Origin: Actinomortierella ambigua | Lineage: Eukaryota > Mortierellomycota > Mortierellomycetes > Mortierellales > Mortierellaceae | DNA: 64,000 bases | Reading direction: 5' to 3' | Assembly (NCBI GenBank): GCA_016098155.1 | Contig: JAAAJB010000047.1 | Span: 1 to 64,000 of the forward strand | In this document: in pieces, positions 1 through 10,182 of the stretch | Numbering within the stretch: position 1 is the first letter of the stretch | How the letters are laid out: the number at the start of each line of letters is the position of its first letter | Made by a program: the position numbers and the translations under genes | Notes under the pieces: generated by a model | Databases searched by the model: none | Told to the model about the DNA's origin: nothing | The model's input: the letters and a program-made list of their open reading frames with translations, nothing else

Positions 1-1540
1 ACCCCTTAACTGATGAAATCGCCATGAAATCGTGAACGATTTTAAGAACTGAACGAGGCTACTGTAAGGAAGAGGCAATTAATCGGACCGAAACCTCCTC
101 CCCCAAAGCCAACGCTACGCCGACCACAATGTACCCTACAGCCTACAGCCATAGACATCTCAACCAACCACCAACACTTCTATGCTGGGCCGCAGTGTAA
201 GACTGCAAGGTAATGCGACGGGTTTGCCCGCACCTCTTCCATGAGTATTTCAATTCCAGGCACCTCACCCAGAACTTAAAAGGAATAAACTTTTTCAGAT
301 TTAACTCAAAACATGCCCTTAGTATGTGGCAGTGAAAGAGGGACATCCTTTACTGGGGAAAGTGCATGGTGTGGGACAGTTGGCGTGGTCTGCTCCCAGC
401 GAAACGCCCATTCGGCCACGTAGCTCGCTCTCCGTCCCGTCCTAGAACGCTATCTATGCCACGTGGAGCCTTTTCGCATGACCCACATCATGCCCCTCAG
501 TGTCTCAGACTAGCACTCATTTTCGGCTGCAATGGTCGTCATCGCGAAAGATAATCTGGCCGCATTGATTGGCCACACCTTGATTGTGAGGCAGCACAAC
601 GGGCGGTTGCGAGATATCAAACGACGAAAAGGCACCGGCTCGCGTATGAACTGTGGTGGGTTACATTCAAGGTGCGATTGGGAGTGACTAGGAGGAAGAT
701 TGCAAGGAGTTGCCTCGCCACATTATACATAGAGCACAATACGATGCCACACTGAGAGGCTGTTGTGGGCGGACTCAAAGTAATTATTAGGGCAGGGCTT
801 TGGGGGAGGGGAGAGTATGTATCTTATCATATGGTAGCGGATTCAAGTCTTTTCACCTGTTGAACAAACAATCACCGTCACTCCCTTGTTGTGTAGCAAT
901 TGCGAATCCGATCGTTCGGATTCAAGGTTGTCGGTGTTTGGGCTTTCTTTTTACCTTTCTTTTTTGTGTTTATCTCGATTGTTTGTTTACCTACAAAATG
1001 AGAGCGAATACAACTGCGTTGCCTTTGGTTTCTTTTTTTGGGTAACGAGATGCAAACAGCCAGACTTCACCTGCTGTTGTTGTTGTGTTTTCTCGGAATT
1101 GATGTCCTGAAATTAAGAACGTTTTCCTTTTCCCATAACCACCTACTCGTGCCATCCTTCATTCCGCCCGTGGATCCCCTCCTAAAAATACAGCAGCACT
1201 CACCTTCCCTTGCAATTGAACGTTTGAGACACCACCACAGCCACGACGCCAGCCATTATGGCAATAGATGAGGCTGTCTTGGTCGTTCATAGGTCTTCGT
1301 TGCGATGACTGCCATCTTGTTCATCTTGTTCAAGCCGAAGAGAATGATAAAGTTTTTGCCACTACAAGAACCGCAAATAAAATGAGCACCTCCGACTTTT
1401 TTTCCCTTCCCACTCAATCCCGAACCCGCTCCATCCACTTTCTCTCTTACTCTGGCCCTCATTCTCGCTCCTTTTTTCCCCCTTCTTCTCCCACTTTATT
1501 CCACCATCCTTTATTTTACCTCGTCTCATCGCACTTCATT
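1..1540. other. 5' spacer without a supported gene
   Basis: No open frame here looks like a real exon. The last 150 bases before the ATG at 1541 are pyrimidine-rich, as expected for a fungal promoter and leader. An open frame runs in phase upstream of 1541 to about 1268, but it reads as low-complexity Ser/Phe/His from the pyrimidine tract. Confidence 0.5.
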
Positions 1541-3027
1541 ATGGTTAGACACTATCCTACCTGTATCGCGTCTGACGACAAGTACCTGTACGCGGCCGTA
1601 CTGGACAAATTCGTCGGCGATGGGAACTTTCTCGTCCTGCGCTCTCAAGCCTACCCATCAGATTTTTCATCGACAAAATGGGAGCAACTTGCACAGTCCA
1701 CCATTGAATACGTGGGGCAACGGCCCCTCGTCAACAGCTGCACGGCTACCAATGGGGCATTCATGGTTCTCTTTGAAGGAACAAAAAACGGAGTACCATT
1801 GATTCGTTGGGTGTACCATGACAGCAACAACACCGAGAAGAACGAGAAGAGATCAGTCCATACAGGCAGCTTTCACTGTGAGTCCGAGACCTCCAAGTGT
1901 GATGGCAGGATCCTCGGTGTGCCTGAATCGTCGCCGGCCAAATTCAACTTCTTCTATCGTCAAGAGCCATCGAATGAATTCAAAATCGCTTCCTTCGAAC
2001 CCATGACGGGTACTTTTGGCTTCCCAAACGCAACTCTCGAGACAATGGTAATGCGATCGTCGGTGGTCCATCCAGATTGGATTTCGAGGAGGGATACGAG
2101 AGGACATTCCATTCAGTTTATGTTTTTTTCATTTCATTCATGGGAGTCTTTTTTTTTCTTTCTGTCTTTCTTTTGTTCCTATGGATGTTTTCTTGTCCTT
2201 CATGATTGCCTTCACAGATCGGAATCGATACCCCCATTTGGTCGGACTATCTGGTGGACTATCTGAACCCTTGGGAGCTAGGTGTGGCCAAGATTGAACT
2301 ATTGGACAGTAATACGAAGAACAGCACAGTGAACTATCGCGTCTTTGGAGTCGACAAACATGGTCTCCCTATTCGGAATCAACTGAAATCCACAACGATA
2401 AGCACACTCCCAGCTTCATGTCAACTCGGGGGCTCCTATTCCTTCGAGGCTATCGGAAGGAACACGAACGGAGGCCTGTACTTTTGGTGTGAGGTAAGCT
2501 ATCAAGAGCATGGTTTGATTTGTTGGACTCGTAGGGACCGCCGCCTGTTCAGATGTCTAATGTCTAACTTTGTTACAACTTTCCCTTCTTCTCATCATGT
2601 ATTATTTTCTTGCGGTGGGATGGATGTTGGTCAATCGTTGCCTTTCTCTCTCTCTTCCTCTTTCTTTCTATAGCCATTCCCCCTGCGTATCGGCCAACCG
2701 AACCCGGTTCAAAACGTTATCTACTCTATCAGCGAGGCGCCCATCCGGCTAGTAACCGCACTCCACGAGGGAAATCTGGTACAGTTTGTACCAGTCCCGG
2801 CCGCCAACGGCGCTCATCCTACATGGGCCATTTCGTATGTGGAAAACTCTGCCGTCTACGGATTTCATTTGTCGGGTCCAAAAGCTGGTAGTCTCTTTAG
2901 CGACAGCAAGACTTATCTGAGTACCAGTGATGCCTCCTCAACATGGAGCATCTGTTTCACTATTGTGCTGAACGGGGCCGCATTATATGGTCTTGTTCGG
3001 TTGATCAGACAACGCCGGAGACGTTAG
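1541..3027 (+). CDS. Tandem-family membrane protein, copy 1
   Basis: Function unknown. Exons are 1541-2047, 2218-2493 and 2674-3027, both introns phase 0, giving 378 residues. The ATG was chosen because all paralogues start at the same point with Met-x-Arg followed by Cys-Ile/Val-Ala. Cysteines at about 8, 67, 113 and 120, a sequon (Asn-Ala-Thr) near 163, and blocks such as YLYAAV, VDYLNP, NYRVFGVD and YFWCE are shared with the other copies. One hydrophobic segment at about 350-369 is followed by a short basic tail rich in Arg. A basic tail after the segment predicts the tail in the cytoplasm and the large N-terminal domain outside, yet no signal peptide follows the ATG. The Trp and repeated beta-type pattern of exon 1 would suit a beta-rich ectodomain, but this is a guess. 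Confidence 0.75.
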
Positions 3028-3339
3028 TGAGGTGTAAAATAAAATCTAACTAGTGTTTAAACTTATTTGAAAAACGAGGTCGTCTTTTACTCAAAGGGAT
3101 GAGAGTGGCAGGAGAAAATGGGGAGGAGGCAAGGCATCCTGGCTACGGCGATCTTCATGTACTGTCGATAAGGGGCTGCGGAACGCCCGTCCGAAGTCTC
3201 GCCTCGCATAGCCTACAAGATGGCTTCATCTCAAGACTGTCGCCAGCGCATCATTGCATACTCGTTAGAGTGCTATGCTTTCTTGGGCGATCCTTTGTAA
3301 ATCTCACAATCAATGGTGTTTGTGAAGTGGCCCCATTGT

Positions 3340-3385
<46 letters not shown>

Positions 3386-3647
3386 CCTCTCTTGTTCCCT
3401 CTCTTGGAAGCTACAGCTCTCACACAGACGCCCTGCATCTCTCACACGCATGATGACGACGTGATGGGCCTTAACGATCGCCGGAACATCTATGGCTGGC
3501 TGCCAGGCCCTCCCAGGATCCCGGTCACTGCATCCTGTTTGTAGCACGATACGCCTAAAAAAAGAACGCGAAAACTTTATTTGTACACTGTACACATCCC
3601 AAGGCTGTTTCAATGTTTACGATTGGAGCGGGATGGTCAGTGTGGTG
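3028..3647. other. Spacer between copy 1 and the remnant
   Basis: About 620 bases with no supported gene. It contains a (TC)n microsatellite at 3344-3381. Open frames here are short and lack family motifs. Confidence 0.5.
3344..3381. repeat. (TC)n microsatellite
   Basis: Nineteen uninterrupted TC units are followed by short degenerate repeats of a 10-base CT-rich unit. Confidence 0.9.
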
Positions 3648-4004
3648 TAACATGTGTCGTTGTTGACATGGCCCTCGAGAGATACATCTCACCGGAAGCT
3701 TTGAACCCAGCCACCTCTGTTGCCTCGAGACTCGTGGATGGGTCACAGTGGAGTATGGAAAAGTTTCTTCCCGTACCAGGAGCCAGCGGATCCCATTCTA
3801 TATGAGTTATCTCATTTGTGCGTCAGTAGTTTTCCTTGAATGGAGGTTGACGACTTCATTTCGCACGACAAGATATTTTTGAGCGTACCGGAGGATATAT
3901 TGCCTGCATGGGGCGTGGCCATCGTCGTGGTAGCCGTTCTCTTTAGTCTGTACTGGTGGCGAACGCGACATGGAAAGCGAACGCGACATGGAAAGTTAAT
4001 GTGA
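3648..4004 (+). pseudogene. Remnant of tandem-family exon 3
   Basis: This stretch matches the last exon of the neighbouring copies but exons 1 and 2 are missing. Recognisable blocks, in order, are FLPVPG followed by SGSH near 3766-3795, ISFVRQ near 3806-3829 (then a stop), and the membrane segment with LPAWGVAI to LYWW near 3899-3959, ending at a stop at 4002-4004. The parts lie in different frames with in-frame stops, so it cannot encode the full C-terminus. It is closest to the copy at 4656-5999 (compare FLPVPGVDGSH and LPAWGVGI there). An 18-base unit is duplicated in tandem at 3959-3976 and 3977-3994, repeating the basic tail residues. Most likely a decayed extra copy of the array. Confidence 0.8.
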
Positions 4005-4655
4005 GACCAAACTCTTTTAACCTCGGACGTTTTAATCTCTCCCAGGTGACTACGACTGTCTTGCACTTGTTTATTTATTGGGTGCTAAAGGAATTACGAG
4101 AACACCTCGGCTATAGCGATCGTTACAAGTGCTATATCTGTATGCATAGTTCGTGTTTCATGGCTGCCATCCACGCTGGTCATCTGGGAAGATGCATAGG
4201 CTGTGGGCAAACAAACGCCTTGTTCAACCAGGCTGAAGTGAGCAAGGCTCGTCGGTGTAATAACCTTTGTCAACTTGTGAATCTGTGAAATGCAGGCTGG
4301 AATGATAGTCTCGGAAAATGACCAAACCATGCGGGATAGACATCGTACATCCCTCACACACACGGTGAGAAGGGCCACAGCCATCATCAGAATACCTCAG
4401 GATCCTCCACGACTTTTGCTTCTTTGTTTTCAACGCTGAGCTAAAAAAAGACCAAAGAACTCTATCTCCTACTAACTTTGACATGGGGCTTTTGTAGTGT
4501 TTGTCAGGGACGGAGCGGCGTGCTCACCACCAGGTTGTGTAACGCGCTTCTGCTGTTGACTCGGCCCCCAATTATAAAAGACACCCCACGCCATATTCTC
4601 TCCTTTCATCTCGCTCATTATTCCCCATTTCATTTTCATTCACTTCTCATTCTCC
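4005..4655. other. Spacer and promoter of copy 2
   Basis: No gene seen. The last 80 bases form a pyrimidine-rich leader preceded by a TATA-like element. Confidence 0.5.
4573..4580 (+). promoter_or_regulatory. TATA-like element of copy 2
   Basis: TATAAAAG lies 83 bases before the ATG at 4656, followed by a C/T-rich leader. Position and sequence suit a core promoter; a TATATAT element sits in a similar upstream position (near 10027) for the copy at 10183. Confidence 0.5.
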
Positions 4656-5999
4656 ATGGGCCGAGCATTCGTCGACTGTATTGCATCGGATGGTCAATAT
4701 CTGTATGCTGCAGTCTCTGACGAGAGCCAATACAATGGCAACATATTCCTTTTACGCTCACAAGCCTTTCCGCCTGACCTGTCGTCAACAAAGTGGAAGT
4801 TTTTATCAAGAACCACGACTGGGAGCAAGTATGAGCAGTCCAGTGCAGGCAGCTGCGCTGCTGTCGATGGGATATTCATAATTCTCTTTAAGCAGAGCAG
4901 CTCGAGTCCACAGCTTCCTGGAAGACTTTATGACACCAAAGCCGGTGACAAGGGCGAATGGCGGGGAGTGAACACAACCGTCATTGATGATTGCACTCAT
5001 TACCGGTGCGACTCAAAGCTTGTCGGTGTGCCTGGCTCAGCACCGCCCTCGTTCAAGCTCTTTTACTGGCATAAAAAATCCAATCAAACTAAAGTCGCAT
5101 CCTGGGATCCTTTGACGGCATCGTTCGGTGCTCCGAACTCTACCATCGAGACTCTGGTAAACAAGAAAAAAAAAGTACAAAGCACAAAACCCGAAGGTGT
5201 TTTAAATGCATCACTTACTCACCTCGTGTTTTGCTTTGTAGGCAAGTCACTTTGAATATGACACTCCAGCATCATACCTAGTGGACTATCTGAACCCGCG
5301 GGAGCTAGCCATTGCCAAGTTTGAGACCGTACCTGGTCGGCAAAGGTTTGGCAGTGTGAACCGCCGCGTCTTTGAGGTAGATGACAAAGGTCTCCCTATG
5401 ATGGGTCGGCTGAAAGTCGAAAAGAACTACACGCTCCCAGACCATTGTCAAATCCCCTATGATGCCTTTGACACTATTGGGTGGATCACATATGATGGGC
5501 TGTATATTGCTTGCGAGGTAACGCTTCTCAAAAGGATTAGACCGTTTCACAATTGCTTTCTTCGTTTCTCGAAAGCCCGCGATTAACGACTCTCTTCTGT
5601 TGTTTTCTTCTGTTGCTGTTGTTCAATGATCGATAGAGATACCCGCTTCACACAAATGTGACTAGACTTTATGAAAATGTCATTTATTCTGTCAACGAAA
5701 CTTCGGTGGGACTGGCGACTACCACTCTTGACAAATGGACAACGGAAAGGTTTCTACCCGTGCCAGGAGTTGACGGGTCCCATCCTACATGGGCCATCTC
5801 GTATGTGAGACAAGGATCTGTCAATGGTTTCCATTTGTCCGGACCAGAGGCCGGCAAATTCTTTTCGCGCGACAAGACTCATTTGAGTGTCCCCGACGAT
5901 GGACTACCTGCATGGGGTGTTGGCATCATCGTGCCAGCCGCCCTATTCGTTGCAATAGCATTGTATTGGTGGAGGATGCGGCATCGAAAGTTGATGTGA
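4656..5999 (+). CDS. Tandem-family membrane protein, copy 2
   Basis: Function unknown. Exons 4656-5156, 5242-5517 and 5637-5999, introns phase 0, 379 residues. Exon 2 is 276 nt, the same as in copy 1. Shared features are the start MGR with CIAS, the Cys pair near the middle of exon 1, the sequon Asn-Ser-Thr just before intron 1, VDYLNPRELAIA, RVFEVDDKGLP, and in exon 3 NVIYSVNE, FLPVPG and FHLSGPEAG. One membrane segment at about 351-371 ends in WW and is followed by a nine-residue basic tail. No signal peptide is visible after the ATG. This copy is the closest relative of the broken remnant just upstream, so the two probably come from a local duplication. Confidence 0.75.
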
Positions 6000-6802
6000 A
6001 GACCAAACCTCGCTCTTTATCCCTTCAATCCCAATATAGTATTGTTTCATAAAGCTGTTCAATGTGCCAAATCTCCGCAATTCTACCAGCTACTTCATTT
6101 TTCATTTCGTTCTACGTTCTACGTACTGTGATCCTCTGGGAAAGCCATACCGTCATGACGATACCATTGGCAATGAGGTTCTAAACGCGAGCGATCGCTT
6201 CAGTTCACCTCCCCCCTAATACCTTACTACTCTCGAGATCATTCAATGCCCTGAACCTGTCCTGACCTAGATATGTTGTTCAACAAACTTACAAAGTACT
6301 TGCCAAACTACCCCCTCCCCTCAACCTGAGCATCCTGTAGGACAACCCCGGCGTAGCCTCGCCAACAAAAGAAGCAATCTCATTTGCGGGTGCTGTCCTA
6401 TAGCTAACAACCTCTGCTTTGTGGCGTCCTTGTCTCCATGTCACGTCTGGATCATACATCTCTATATACATTCATCGATTCAGCGTTCTCATTCATCACA
6501 GTCTCGGCCTCTACTCGATACTTTTCGTCACCCATTGTTCCCCAAGGCTGTTCATGTATATATAATCGTTCTTTCTTCGTCTATGAGAAATCAGCATGGC
6601 GAGGAGGGCTGCTTTCTTCACTGTGCATACATATTTCTCGTTATTACCTATCAAACATCATTTATTTTTTGAGTTATATTCGATCAACTCGTGGGCCACC
6701 GCCAGCTTTCCTTTGGAGCCATCTGGACCAGACCATCTGCTCTCGCTTCGCGATGTTATGGAACACGACCTGGCGTGCTTGTGCGTACAGGTCAATTTCC
6801 AA
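6000..6802. other. Spacer after copy 2
   Basis: No gene supported on the plus strand. A 112-codon plus-strand frame at 6596-6934 overlaps the better opposite-strand exon described next and has no family motif. Confidence 0.4.
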
Positions 6803-7808
6803 CTAGAAAAGCAGCTCTTGTTGTATGGTCGCTGCATGGATGGCGTCGAGCTCGGAGGACTCCTTCGTGGCGCTATCGCTGGTCACCGCCAATTGGCTGC
6901 GTCTTCTCTTGGCCTCCACTTCAGTTCGTTGTGACTTTAAGTAGATTTATTGAGAGTCGGGGCAGGGAGCAGAGAGAGAGAGAGAGAGAGAGTGTGTGTG
7001 TGTGTGTGTGTATGTGTGTGTGTGTGGCCAGGGAGAGTAGGTGCATGGAGCTAGTAAGAGATAGAAAGCGAAGAGAGGTGCATGCATGTTGGGGGCAAGG
7101 GCAGACGATAGGTCACAGAGAAAGTTGTCCACGAGCATATTCATGTCAATGACATCAGAACTCTGCGATTTCGGTGTAACTGTTGGTTGTGTCTATACTC
7201 ATCGCCGGACTATGCAGGAAAAAAAGATGGAAAGAGGAGAAGAATTTGGTTGGGGCACGCACAGCGCATCTTGCTTCACAACCTTTTTGTACGCAAGGCC
7301 ATCGATTATTACCCATACTCATAGTTCATGTTTTTCAGGTTGTGTACTTCCGTTAAGAGTCATCGCCTCTCTGCAAGGCGACTGCCATAGGCATTTTGAG
7401 GCTGTTTTGCATCTACCTGCTGGGGAGGTGCGCTTACTTTTGCTTAGTCTATCCTCATTGGTACTTTGTGGGGATTCAACTGCAGGGACTCATGGCTGAG
7501 ATGTTGATGGAGGGTATATAACAGGTCCTCTACGTTGGCGGGTAACCCTTTCCCTGCATGGTGTATTGGCGTCATTGTAACCATCAATCTAGGCGCCAAT
7601 TGCCCCTCTAGTCGATCAAGTGGCGCCACCTTAGCTAGCTGTTGGAAAACGTTATTCGCAAAAAAATAAATGTTGTCAACTGGATCCTCGCTTGCCTTAG
7701 CACGCTCAAACCTCTGCCTAATCCCAAAATTGGGAGAAGGAGAAGGCGTCGCTGTCGTGTCACGGTGTCTCACTCTCGTGAACTATCTGTGATACCGTGA
7801 TAGCCCAT
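6803..7808 (-). CDS. Small spliced hypothetical protein
   Basis: Not recognised. The best-supported part is exon 1 at 7774-7808 (ATG, 35 nt) spliced over a 56-nt GT-AG intron (7718-7773, pyrimidine tract before TTAG) to an exon beginning at 7717. If that exon reads through to its stop at 7444 the protein has 102 residues and is soluble, with likely helices around IYFFANNVFQQLAKVA and NVEDLLYTLHQHL. Alternatively a donor at 7464 (after codon AAA, phase 0) could join a further exon at 6803-6934 whose frame opens with SQRTEVEAKRRRSQLA and ends QQELLF. The intervening 530 bases would then contain the GA/GT microsatellite. It lies antisense between two tandem-family copies. The gene is moderately likely; the 3' part is uncertain. 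Confidence 0.4.
6971..7026. repeat. Compound (AG)n(TG)n microsatellite
   Basis: About 21 bases of AG repeat pass into about 35 bases of TG repeat with one TATG interruption. On the minus strand it reads CA then CT, a pyrimidine-rich tract inside a possible intron of the antisense gene. Confidence 0.9.
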
Positions 7809-8045
7809 TGTGGAGATGGGGTCCCTCCACTGGACACGACCTGCCCTTCCTAACGCATGTCTGGTCCTCTCTTTAATGCCACTAAAGTTTAGACAGTTTT
7901 GGCTCGCCTCATGGCTGTTGTTGTCTGTCGTACAAACAAGATGGTCGACTTTGTCTGGACTCTACCACAGTAGTGCTGCACAGTACATCATTGCAGCCAT
8001 TGCCATTGATTCCATCATCTCACTGCATCCTCATTCCCATTTCCT

Positions 8046-9649
8046 ATGAGCCGCGTGTCGAATGTCCTCTGTGTCGCTGCCAGCGAACTCTATCTCTATG
8101 CCTTGACTTTTGAACGAGATGATGTTGACAGCGACCTCATCTTACTCCGCAGTCCGGCGCATCCTGGGTATATCACCTCTGAAAAGTGGGCTGTTTTCCA
8201 TCGTAGCAAGAATTTCTACATCCCCAAGACCTCGCGAGCCCACCATACTTGTGCAGCCTCCATGGATACATTTCTAGTCATCTCTGATTCCACCCACAAC
8301 GAGAGTGAACGCTTTCGTGGCCTTCTCTACGATCCACAGGGGACAAATGACGGGTTTCGGAGGATCCAAGCTGGCGACATCTGCAAAGACGAGCCATGGT
8401 GCCAGGCAAGAGTCGCTGTTGCTCCCGGCCCGTTCCCACAAAAATTCTCGTTCTTCTACCACCACGAGTCATTTAACGCCACCCGCATGGCGTGGTTTGA
8501 CCACTCCTCCTACACCTTTCACCCAGAGGACACCACCTTGGAACATCTGGTAGGAAATCTGCAAGAGGGGGGGAGGGGGGGAAAGATTATCTCAATTTCC
8601 TATGTTGTTTGTTATGAGAGAGATAAAAAAAAAGAGATAAAATTGCCCCACACACATACACACGTTAGAGATCACGGAGCTCAACATGAGCTGTGCCTCT
8701 TTTTCACTATAGGATCGACACAATGGAACAGCTCGCTATCTGGTTGACTATCTGGATGCACACCAGATGGCAGTCATCACGACTAGCAGTAGCGGCATAA
8801 ATGCAACAAACGCCACTACAGCCCACCAACAACTAAATAGTCGTATCTTTGAGGTCGATGAACGCGGCCTACCTGAGCTCGATGACACGAATAACGGCAC
8901 AACCTACCCACTGCCGACAGCGTGTACAAACCGCGATGTCATCGAACGTCGCGGGGGTGTGAGTGGTGGAACCCTGTACTATTGGTGCGATGGCTCGGTA
9001 AGAGAGATCCCCAACCATCTGCAACGTTTGGTTACAAGTGGCCCCTATCGACACTTTCTTATCCCCTATTTTTTTTCCTTTCTCAATTGTCGTCATGCGG
9101 GAATGTGTGTTTCGTGGTTTGCGACTGCAATAGCCCGGAACACTGATGGCCGTTGAAGGGTCCTCTCTGACGCAGTTACTGCCGGTGGCAAGCTGGTCCA
9201 AGAATGTGTCTTTAAATCAGGTTGTAGTGGCACCGGTTGCCGCTGGCAGCAAGCCTCGTTGGGCCCTGGTGACCGACGCCAATGGCGATATCTCTGGTCT
9301 TCACCTCACAGGAAACGAGGCAGGAAAGTTCTTCTTGACTCATATTGAGATCAAGGCAGACGTAGACTCCGGCATCGACACATATATTATCATCGGGGCT
9401 GTGGTTGCTGCCGGCCTGGTCCTCGCGTGTATCAGCTATCTTTGCCGGAGGCGAAGAAGGGGCCATGTCAGACGCCGTCGAAAATCGTATGGGGGAGGCG
9501 ATGGCGGAGGTGGTGGCGGAGGCCATGGAGGTTGGTCTGGCGGTGATGGTGGGGGTTGTGGAGACGGTGGTGGTGGAGGAGATGGTGGTGGTGGTGGAGG
9601 AGGAGGAGGGGGAGGAGGCGACGGCGGTGGGGGTGGGGGTGGTTGCTAG
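8046..9649 (+). CDS. Tandem-family membrane protein, copy 3, Gly-rich tail
   Basis: Function unknown; the most divergent copy. Exons 8046-8549, 8713-8997 and 9134-9649, introns phase 0, 434 residues. It keeps the Cys near residue 9, YLYALT, LLRSPAHP, the paired Cys of exon 1, YLVDYLD, SRIFEVDERGLPELD and YYWCD, and in exon 3 GLHLTGNEAGKFF. The NVIYSINE block of other copies is absent, and the sequon before intron 1 is replaced by Asp-Thr-Thr. The membrane segment at about 347-367 is followed by two Arg clusters and a tail of roughly 50 residues that is mostly glycine and ends in cysteine. The Gly tail is encoded by GGT/GGA repeats and probably arose by repeat slippage. Confidence 0.72.
9500..9646 (+). 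repeat. GGN repeat coding for poly-Gly tail
   Basis: A purine/GGN-rich tract inside the last exon of copy 3. All interruptions keep the frame, coding mainly Gly with some Asp, and one each of Trp, His and Cys. Confidence 0.75.
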
Positions 9650-10182
9650 CAAGTCTGTTGAGCACCACCATCTTTTTACACAAAGATCACGTAGCTTGCA
9701 GCAAACACCCAACCCCTACCCTGCAACCTTTTTTACCTGGTAGATCTGTAGTTATGGTTATGCTATTCAGGTCCTATGTTGCCCTGTTTTCGTTACACAA
9801 AGAGGCCCGGACACTAAAAATAAACTTGGACGGTAAAAAAACTTTTAGCTTGAAAGGACTCAACGCATGTCATCAAAAGCCCAAAGCACCAAACTGTTGA
9901 ACGGCATAACGCTGATGAGATTTTTTGGGGGAAGGGGTGGCACCATGCCATGGGCCGGGAAGAGGTGGGTGGCTTGATCATGATAAGGCTAGGAGCGAGA
10001 GCGTGATGTGTAACCCTGTGCTGTCCTATATATCATGGCATTGTGATGACCACAGTGACAGTTATGTGCACCTCGTGCGTTCCCTCCTCATCCCTTTCAA
10101 ACCCTCTCCCATTTCACAAGTTCCTAATCATCAATCCTCCCTTTCATTCATTCATTCATTCTTCATTCTCATCGTATTCTCC
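9650..10182. other. Spacer and promoter of copy 4
   Basis: No gene. A TATATAT element near 10027 and a run of ATTC repeats near 10145-10165 precede the ATG at 10183. Confidence 0.5.
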
